Assembly (NCBI RefSeq): GCF_947172395.1
Contig: NC_069092.1
Coordinates: 6,617,418-6,681,417, forward strand
Direction of reading: 5' to 3'
Length of the DNA stretch: 64,000 bases
DNA from: Bicyclus anynana
Taxonomy: Eukaryota > Arthropoda > Insecta > Lepidoptera > Nymphalidae
Shown: positions 57,501 through 64,000 of the stretch, piece by piece
Layout: the number at the start of each line of letters is the position of its first letter
Position numbering within the stretch: position 1 is the stretch's first letter
Notes under the pieces: generated by a model
The model's input: only the letters and a program-made list of their open reading frames with translations
Told to the model about the DNA's origin: nothing
Databases searched by the model: none
Made by a program: the position numbers and the translations under genes

Positions 57501-60500
57501 TATTTTAATAATGAGATGAAAATTTAAAACTCATTACTGAAGTAAAATTTATTTAGCTCTCCCTTTCAACAAATTTTCGTTTCACTCAATTACTTTTTTT
57601 GCAGGGTTAAGGAAAGGAATTCCTTAACCTTACATCTATTGGTCACAAGTCCAGGGCTCTGTTCGGAGGTTTTCTCTCTGCCTTTGCCACACAATGGACC
57701 CTGGTACCTGCACAATTCCATGAATATATTTGTGAATATATTTGTCAATGCATTCACTAATTTACTCCCCAAGTCCAAGCAAAGTATAGAAACTTTAAAT
57801 TACTTCAGCAAAGTCATTCCTGTTTATATCTTTAAACATAAATTAATTTCCATTATTCAGAAAGGAAATGAAACTCCAAGGCCTGAGCAGGCTGGAACAC
57901 CAGATGTCAGCAATCCAGCTGTGGAGGTACCTGAAGAACTTACAAGAGTCACAAGATATAGAGCAGCCCATCCTATATTGGATGGTCCAACCATGGATGA
58001 ACCTGTTAAACCTTATACAAGTGTTAGATGTGCTAAGGAAGCTAAAGAGGTAATAGCAATAATAATAGTGTAGTTGACTCACATCAAATTGAATATAAAC
58101 AATATTAATTTCATATAGTCCAAAATATATCAACATTAATCAATATAAGTCAAGGATTTCTTATAAAACTCAATTTAAAAATTATGTATTTTTCAAACTT
58201 TTCAAACATCAAAAAAAATAATAAAGCCTATTATTACATTTTTGGTCTTCCTCCGGGAGGAAGACCAAAACAGAGATGGGCGGACGAAGTAAGACAGGTG
58301 GCAGGAGGCAACTGGGCAAAATCTGCAAGGGATAGGGAGTTGTGGAAAAGTTTGGAGGAGGCCTTTGTCCTAGGGGACAAACAGAATTTATATACAAACT
58401 CTGAATAAAGGCTTTTATTATTATTATTATTTATTACATTATTTGCTTTGGTTTAAATTATTAAAATAAAATGATTACTTTCAGTACTACACTGTTGTGC
58501 GGAATGTTAAAAAAGCACATCAAATACAAGAGATTGGAGAATTCCAAGAATTCAATGATGATGTTGAATATCTCCTAGATGCATTGCAGGTATGAATTAT
58601 CATTATACTGTTACATTACTTCTGTTTCCTTTTAATATTACATCTTGACTTAACACTGTCTGCAGGTTCCATAAATATTATGTTAATTGTCTATCTTCTA
58701 TCTATCTTATAAAATTGTTGAGATCATAACAATGCATATACCAACAGCACCATTCAGAAGTTATTTTGTATAGGTTACAGGTAGTCATAATAATGTTTAC
58801 ACCAAGTTGATTAATACCTATAAAAATACAGCTTTTGTTTTAAAAAAAGGTTTAGTTTATTCTGACAAATTATCATAACTTATGATTTTGGCAAAATAGT
58901 GTTCAAGTATGTCATAATAAGTCAGACCAAATTTTACCCAATTGGATCAGCCTTTGAACTATAATCTTATTAAATGACTGCATTATTAATGATTCAGCTG
59001 GCCTATTCGCTATTTTGGTCTTTATTATCAACCTTTTAAAATAAACATCAAATCAATTGTGAAATGTCATCTACCTACTTTATGATATCCACCAGTAGGC
59101 ACCAGATGACATTTGTTACATAGAATCTCAATTTCGTATATGTAAAATAGCATACCATCAAAGATAGTGAATTGGCTTGCTATTTCTGTGAATGACATGA
59201 TGTAATTTCCTTTTTTTATAATAGCAATAGTAATATTTTATGTTACTATTTAGCTTGTTATTCCTCTATAAAATAATCAAGTATATTTGTAACTGGACAT
59301 TCTGTCTGTCCAGTTACAAATATACTTGATTATTTAGTAAACGATTTTTTTTTTAAGAAATTAAATATCACGTGTCTCAAACGGTGAAGGAAAACATCGC
59401 GAGGAAACCTGCATACCAGAGAATTTTCTTAATTCTCTGCGTGTGTGAAGTCTGACAATCCGCATTGGGCCAGAGTGGTGGACGATTGTCCTAACCCCTC
59501 TCATTCTGAGAGGAGACTCGAGCTCAGCAGTGAGCCGAATATGGGTTGATAACGAAAGAACGATTTAGTAAAATCATTTGTGTTTTTTAGGACAACAATC
59601 CAATGTCTACGCGATGCTTGTCCGCTATAACGCTAGCTAGTAAATGTACGGCGCCCGCGTTTCGTATGCATTTACGTGCGCACGGCACCGTACAGAAGTT
59701 CTTTAGCGCCTTACACGATGCCACCAATGATCAGGTAATTATTATTTGTATTATCAAAATGCTATATCTTTAAATTATGACCAATATTCCGATTCCCCTT
59801 CAATATAGTTGGGAAAGACTGTATTAGGAGTGGGTACGACTATAGACCAAGGGCAGGGATCAAACCACCATACCTCGGTGATAGGTCCAACTGCTTTTTC
59901 CATTGAACTATTGAGGCTATTTATATTTATTGAGCATCTATATAGAATTATTGATTGATCTATTTATATTATTGATTTTAAAATATCATCATTATCATTA
60001 TCAGCCAATGGACTGCTCTCTGCTGGATATAGGACTTCCAAATACCATGGTCTCAAACCCTGTCTATGTTTTTGGTAGACCTACAGTTTTTTTCTCATGT
60101 TTCCTGTAACTTGACAATCTTTGTCATCACAATGAGATATGTTCAGTTGTGTATAGGAGGTATTCTAGAGATTAAAATACATATTATTCTAACTGTGTCC
60201 GACACAAAAATCACTTACCTGTAGTAATATTGTAGAGATAAAAAGTAGTCTAGTTGCCATTTCAGGCAAAGAAATATCTCTGTGTCAAATTGTTTTGATA
60301 TTGGTTTAACCATTCTGCTATTATTGAGTGTCAAACATACAAAAGATTAATATTTATTTTATTTATTATTATACAATATACATATTGAAATTAAGCCTAA
60401 CCAACAAATTTAACACAAACCACAGTTGGTTTTACTATTATAGTTAATTATACAATATTAGAAGGTATATAGCCTAAATAGCTCAACGGTAAGAGCAGTT

Positions 60501-63480
60501 AGACTCATAACCGAGGGGTGGTGGTTCAGTCCCCGTCCCGTTGGTCTATTGTCCTACCCACTCCTAGCAGTCTTTCCCGACTAGTTGGAGGGTAATAGGA
60601 ATATTGGTCATAATTAAAAAAAATATGGCAAATAGTTTTTATTTAAAAAAAAAAAAACAAAAACAGAAAAAAATATCTTTAGTGGGTAGTAAAACAAACC
60701 AAACAAACAATGTGTGAGTGTACAGCTGCTGCAACGCTACACAGGCTGTCCCAAAAAGTTTACACAAACAAGCACTGGAGAAAATTCCAGAAAAATATTG
60801 GTTTTGCCTGACTAGTAGCCTGTAAAGATACCCTGTGTCCTTTTCTGTACCCTTAATAAAAATAATACATTTTTTTCAATGCTTGGTTAAATAGTTAAGG
60901 TGTGAAAGTCTACTTAATCTGTGCAAAAAATTTTTGCTTTTATAATAACAGTTAAGATGATTCTACTTTGCATAAAGTACATTTGCTATAACTATGTAAA
61001 TGTGAATGACCTGCACCATTACACCATAGATATTATCTCCCCTATCTATACTATGGAGCTACTGAGGTTTTATATTTATACCATTTGTAGGTATATCATG
61101 TTTATGGTAGTCTTGACAAATAATAACTGCTGTACTAGTGAATGTTAAAATTGTCATAAAATGATAAATTTCATTTAACTACTCAACATCTATTTATCAA
61201 TGTTGTGACTATTATTTATCAATGTCACAAACATTATAGATAATAGGGATGATGACAGTTTTTTAAATTGTATATAAATTAAGAGTATACTAATAGTAAA
61301 GCAATTTTGTAAAAGGAACAGGGTATCTGAGATCATTACTTTCGGAGCTACAGGGATTTAAAGAGTCAGATTTGCGGCGCTGCCGCGGATCCCTGAAAAA
61401 CGCCCCATACAAAATGGCTCGAAAAAATGACGTCATAGGCAATGTAATGATCGTTAGATTTGTATGCGCGTTCAAACAAAATTACTAATATCTTTGTTAT
61501 TTGTGCGTTTATCTTTATAGTTCATGTATTAAAAAATGTCACATTTAATGTAAGGAAGCTAAAACTGTATAAATTTTCTTCTAATTACGATAAAAATAAT
61601 TTAATAGTTTTTGAAATTTTATAATCTCATTTATTTTGCAAATATCCAGACAATCTTTGCTTTTTATGTATAAATTAGTTAACATTGACCCTATTTACCC
61701 GAATGTATCATAAAAATCAATATATTCAAACCTAGTCATCATCCCCATTGAATGGACATATTACATTAATCTTACAATAATCATAGATGATGATTACCTG
61801 TAGACCAAGAATAATATTACTCTGAGCTACATTAATCTTTTGTTGTATTACAACCAACAATACATTCCCATCCATACTAATATTATAAAAGTAAGTCTGT
61901 CTGTTGTAACCATGAATTTTCCAGGAATAAAAGCATATGTTATGCTCCAAGGTGCATTTTATCTCTATACTGAAATTAATCAATGTCAAGTACAGTTAAA
62001 ACTAACACAGATAGACAAGCAAACATACTTTTGCATTTATAATAATAGTATACATGACTAGCCTAAGTCCCGCGTGGTTCCCGTTCCCGTGAGAATGCAG
62101 GGATAAAATAGCCCATGACACTCACAAATAATGTGCCTTTCTAGTAGTAAAAGAATTTTCAATATTGGTTCAGTAGATCTATAGATTGTCCCCTACAATA
62201 CTAAAAACTTTGCCTCTTTAAAAAAAATAGTATAGATGAGCAGATTGTGATTTGACCTTTGTGGTGCAGTGGTATGCGCGATGGATTTACTAGACAGAGG
62301 TCCTGGGTTCAATCCCCGGCTGGGCCGATTGAGGTTCTCTTCATTGGCCCAGGTCTGGCTGATGGCTTCGGTCGTGGCTAGTAGTAGTACCGAAAAAGAT
62401 GTACCGCCAAGTGATTTAGCGTTCCGGTACGATGTCGTGTAGAAACCGAAAGGAGTGTGGATTTCTTACTCCAAACAAGTTAGCCTGCCTCTATCTTAGA
62501 TTGCATCCTGAATTGCCATCAGGTGAGATTGTAGTCAAGGGCTAACTTGTATAGAATAAAAAAAAAGATTTGTTGATTGAGATTTGAGATATAGTTATGA
62601 ATGTATCCATATTGTTTTATTTCAGAGCTTAGGTCTGTGCACGGCAACAGTGATGTTTGTACTGTCTCAAGATCGTCTAAATATGGATCTGGATAGGGAA
62701 TCGCTGGAGCTAATGTTGAATCTACTTGAGTCTGATGTATCACACAAGTGAGTTATCTTTGATTTTCTCATTATTGTTACTCTGTAATGGAATCCTATTA
62801 GATTCCATTAAGCAAAATGTTTTTTTTTTTTTGGAAGATTTAAAAATCTAATATGAATATTTATGGCAACATATTTTTTACATGAATGTAATACAAAAAG
62901 TGGTCTAATTTAATTTAGATGAGTTCATGCAGTATTTCTAAATTAAGGTTAACCACGTTTAATATGTAAAAATGCATTTAAAATTTGATTTGTAAGAAAA
63001 GCTGTCCTAATAGTAAATATATGTATGAATTATCAAGAATGTAAATCAAATCTACACATGTGCACTTTCTCATGTATGACCAAGAGCAATGACCTCTGTG
63101 ATAGGTTAATGACCCTGTTAATGAAATCTGGAAGTGATACTTCTCTCAACTGGGATACTGATTGATCATCTTTATATAGATCTTTGTTTAATAAATGCAT
63201 ATCTTATTTATATTTATTAAATGAGTAAATACAAAAATGAATTTTATCAATAAATGTATTTCATTATTTTTCAATTTTTTTTTTTAATTTTACTACTTTT
63301 GTTTTTTAGTATAACAGTATATAATTAAATTAATTAAAATAATTTTATTATAGAAATGCCCTTGATGACTGTGGGTTAACCTCCGCTCAACTTGCAAAAA
63401 CGCAGGAGAGAGTGCGGGAGCTATGTGCTGAAATCAAAAGTCAAGGCAAAGCTAACCATCTAGATTTAGAGAATATCACA
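54399..63480 (+). CDS. wapl: Wings apart-like protein (cohesin release factor), 5' seven exons; gene runs off the right edge
   Basis: WAPL binds Pds5 and cohesin SA/SMC3-SCC1 in the nucleus and opens the cohesin ring to release it from chromatin. Coding exons read directly: 54399-54558, 55049-56949, 57861-58049, 58485-58589, 59591-59734, 62626-62747, 63354-63480. All have GT/AG borders and compatible phases (1,0,0,0,0,2,0), giving 916 residues before the window ends. The N-terminus ([10 protein letters not shown], then GTVGKWG near residue 35) matches the insect WAPL start as I remember it. Residues about 55-687 are a long, low-complexity Ser/Lys/Pro-rich region. From about residue 688 the WAPL domain begins: [77 protein letters not shown] and HLDLENIT are close to the animal consensus. 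The start is the first ATG of that frame. The C-terminal third of the WAPL domain is missing only because the window ends. Confidence 0.95.
54726..54830 (-). mobile_element. GAAGTCGC repeat fragment in wapl intron 1
   Basis: GGCGGACGTCTGTTACTTCG and TCACAAATCCCGCGGGAACC. Confidence 0.65.
55049..56949 (+). CDS. wapl: wapl coding exon 2 (large, low-complexity)
   Basis: 1,901-bp exon after the acceptor TTTATTCCAG, ending at GAT|GTAAGT. It encodes residues 54-687: Pro-rich start, many SP/SPK sites (typical CDK-type phosphorylation contexts), Lys/His runs ([16 protein letters not shown] near residue 328-342) and acidic stretches. Two similar motifs stand out: [12 protein letters not shown] (about 181-192) and [12 protein letters not shown] (about 419-430). 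Reading on past 56949 hits a stop at 56959, so the donor is required. Confidence 0.93.
57418..57472 (-). mobile_element. SINE B 3' fragment in wapl intron 2
   Basis: CCCATATTCGGCTCACTGCT and GAGTCTCCTCTCAGAA only. Confidence 0.75.
57861..58049 (+). CDS. wapl: wapl coding exon 3 (start of conserved WAPL region)
   Basis: 189 bp, phase 0 at both ends, between TTATTCAG and GAG|GTAATA. Encodes residues 688-750, including [14 protein letters not shown] and [15 protein letters not shown], which leads straight into the conserved YYTVVRN of the next exon. Confidence 0.92.
58243..58440 (+). mobile_element. 5'-truncated LINE 3' end (RTE-like, different family) in wapl intron 3
   Basis: An open stretch encodes [20 protein letters not shown] and [14 protein letters not shown], which parallels the C-terminus of the RTE protein ([14 protein letters not shown]... 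[12 protein letters not shown]). It ends in a TTATTATTATTATT tail. Its start contains a short palindrome, GGTCTTCCTCCGGGAGGA. It sits within intron 3 and is not part of wapl. Confidence 0.8.
58485..58589 (+). CDS. wapl: wapl coding exon 4
   Basis: 105 bp, phase 0 at both ends, acceptor TACTTTCAG, donor CAG|GTATGA. Encodes residues 751-785, [20 protein letters not shown] through EYLLDALQ, one of the most conserved helices of the WAPL domain. Confidence 0.93.
59271..59335. repeat. 29-bp perfect hairpin in wapl intron 4
   Basis: 59271-59299 and 59307-59335 are exact complements (AAATAATCAAGTATATTTGT...) with a 7-nt loop. Transcribed as part of the wapl pre-mRNA. Confidence 0.95.
59353..59550 (+). 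mobile_element. SINE B, 5'-truncated, in wapl intron 4
   Basis: Starts AAGAAATTAAATATCACGTG and runs to GAGCCGAATATGGGTTGA, about 40 bp upstream of exon 5. Confidence 0.85.
59591..59734 (+). CDS. wapl: wapl coding exon 5
   Basis: 144 bp, phase 0, acceptor GTTTTTTAG, donor CAG|GTAATT. Residues 786-833 with [17 protein letters not shown] and [18 protein letters not shown], matching the HEAT-like repeats of the WAPL domain. It is clearly GC-richer than the flanking introns, especially at third codon positions. Confidence 0.93.
59785..59935 (-). mobile_element. SINE C in wapl intron 5, reverse
   Basis: Reverse complement of the same family; the B box is degraded (GTTTGATCCCTGCC read on minus). 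Confidence 0.8.
59990..60075 (-). mobile_element. Short RTE-like 3' fragment
   Basis: An ATCATCATTATCATTATCAGCC tail-like start followed by CAATGGACTGCTCTCTGC, diverged from the intact element's 3' end. Only the last few dozen bases are recognisable. Confidence 0.55.
60471..60630 (+). mobile_element. SINE C in wapl intron 5
   Basis: AATAGCTCAACGGTAAGAGC, GTGGTTCAGTCCCCG, and the same body as 39979-40141; ends in an A-rich run. Confidence 0.85.
61866..62110 (+). mobile_element. GAAGTCGC-like repeat in wapl intron 5
   Basis: CATACTAATATTATAAAAGT at the left, a TTTTCCAGGAATAAAAGC block, then CCCGTTCCCGTGAGAATGCA; mixed with a related variant in reverse. Confidence 0.5.
62260..62567 (+). mobile_element. 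SINE A in wapl intron 5
   Basis: Head GGTGCAGTGGTATGCGCG and GGTTCAATCCCC, then the full body and AACTTGTATAGAATAAAAAA. It ends about 60 bp upstream of exon 6. Confidence 0.9.
62626..62747 (+). CDS. wapl: wapl coding exon 6
   Basis: 122 bp, acceptor TTTATTTCAG, donor CACAA|GTGAGT, leaving phase 2. Residues 834-873: [18 protein letters not shown] and [15 protein letters not shown], the signature [13 protein letters not shown] block of WAPL proteins. Confidence 0.93.
63354..63480 (+). CDS. wapl: wapl coding exon 7 (last in window)
   Basis: 127 bp, acceptor TTATTATAG, donor ACA|GTAAGT. The first base completes the split Lys codon. Residues 874-916 end in NHLDLENIT, matching the HLDLENI(T/S) block of WAPL. 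Further exons must lie beyond 64000. Confidence 0.92.
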
Positions 63481-63529
63481 GTAAGTATTCTATAAATTAA
63501 TTATATGCTCATTTTGCTTTAACCTATGA

Positions 63530-63818
63530 TGGCCTCCGAGGCGCAGTGGTGGTGGTGGTATGTGCGGTGGATATACAAAACTGAGGTCCTGGGTTCGACC
63601 CCGGTTTGGCTGATTGAGATTTTCTTAATTGGTCCAGGTCTGGCTAATGGCAGGCTTCGGCCGTGGCTAGTTATCACCCTACCGACGAAAAGTCGTACCG
63701 CCAAGCGATTTAGCGTGTAGAAACCGAAAAGTTGTGAAGATTTTTATCCTCCTCCTAACAAGTTAGCCCGCTTCCATCTTAGACTGCATCATCACTTACC
63801 ATCAGGTGAGATTGTAAT
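63530..63818 (+). mobile_element. SINE A in wapl intron 7
   Basis: GGCCTCCGAGGCGCAGTGGT, an expanded GGTGGTGGT, B box GGTTCGACCCC, and a body with a small deletion after TTTAGCG. It lacks the A-rich tail. Confidence 0.9.
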
Positions 63819-64000
63819 CCTGACCTGAGCGAAGTCCCAGACTTGTGATGAATGGATGTAGGGGTGAGGATATTCCTACAGCCCTACTTGACAAGTACTG
63901 TTTACCAACAAACAAATTAGAAATGAAGGTAGAAAATTCATATCATTTCATAACTTATTTATTTTAAATTATGTACGTTGTGCTAAGCTTATTAATGGAA

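Larger units (their letters stand above)
59735..62625 (+). other. wapl: wapl intron 5 (2.9 kb)
   Basis: Longest intron in the window. Holds two SINE C copies, an RTE fragment, a SINE A and GAAGTCGC-like repeats. 61300-61500 (TCGGAGCTACAGGGATTT ... AAATGACGTCATAGG) is a compact GC-richer block of unknown nature. Confidence 0.85.

Noticed and set aside
57639..57860. Upstream extension of wapl exon 3 in the same open frame
   Set aside because: The frame is open, but the sequence is unlike WAPL and a clear acceptor (TTATTCAG) at 57860 joins exon 2 in phase.
58184..58408. 74-codon frame inside wapl intron 3 as an extra wapl exon
   Set aside because: The translation matches the LINE C-terminus, not WAPL, and exons 3 and 4 join in phase without it.

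Overview
The window is animal nuclear DNA, almost certainly from a moth or butterfly (Lepidoptera). It is AT-rich with spliceosomal introns. It is full of dispersed repeats of a lepidopteran style: tRNA-headed SINEs, RTE-type LINE pieces with trinucleotide tails, a repeat carrying a GAAGTCGCGGGC-type block, and scattered TACC/GGTA runs. Two protein genes can be read exon by exon with matching splice phases. Neither species nor family can be fixed from the sequence alone.

Layout. Positions 1 to about 44,150 hold no gene I can prove. This stretch is a mosaic of transposons (a decayed pogo-like element at 3121-4443, a hAT-like element at 21727-22851, a TIR element at 29196-30301), SINEs, MITEs and perfect hairpins. 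Between them lie islands of more complex, GC-richer sequence that could be regulatory. Three small candidate terminal exons (near 14.97, 22.98 and 23.27 kb) sit behind good acceptors, share one splice phase and encode 37-38 codons each. They may belong to a gene whose body lies upstream of the window, but this is unproven.

Positions 44,557-52,704 (minus strand) encode a seven-exon zinc-finger protein of about 655 residues. It has an N-terminal THAP domain, then a ZAD domain, one isolated C2H2 finger and eight tandem C2H2 fingers. Its fifth intron contains a complete RTE-type LINE (46221-49456) with an intact 990-residue endonuclease/reverse-transcriptase frame and a perfect 10-bp target duplication.

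Positions 54,399 to beyond the right edge (plus strand) encode wapl, the cohesin-release factor. Seven coding exons (at least 916 residues) are in the window and the rest of the WAPL domain lies outside it. The two genes are divergent, with start codons 1.7 kb apart. The gap contains an AT-rich segment with four TATCGATA sites, which may be a decayed hAT-like element, a DREF/BEAF-type promoter motif cluster, or both.

The genes are not an operon. The biology suggested is a chromatin regulator (Wapl) beside a DNA-binding factor, preceded by a long gene-poor, repeat-rich region. The most unusual items are the THAP-ZAD-C2H2 architecture, the TIR element whose paralogous empty site is preserved next to it, the phase-matched candidate terminal exons, and the series of perfect long hairpins.
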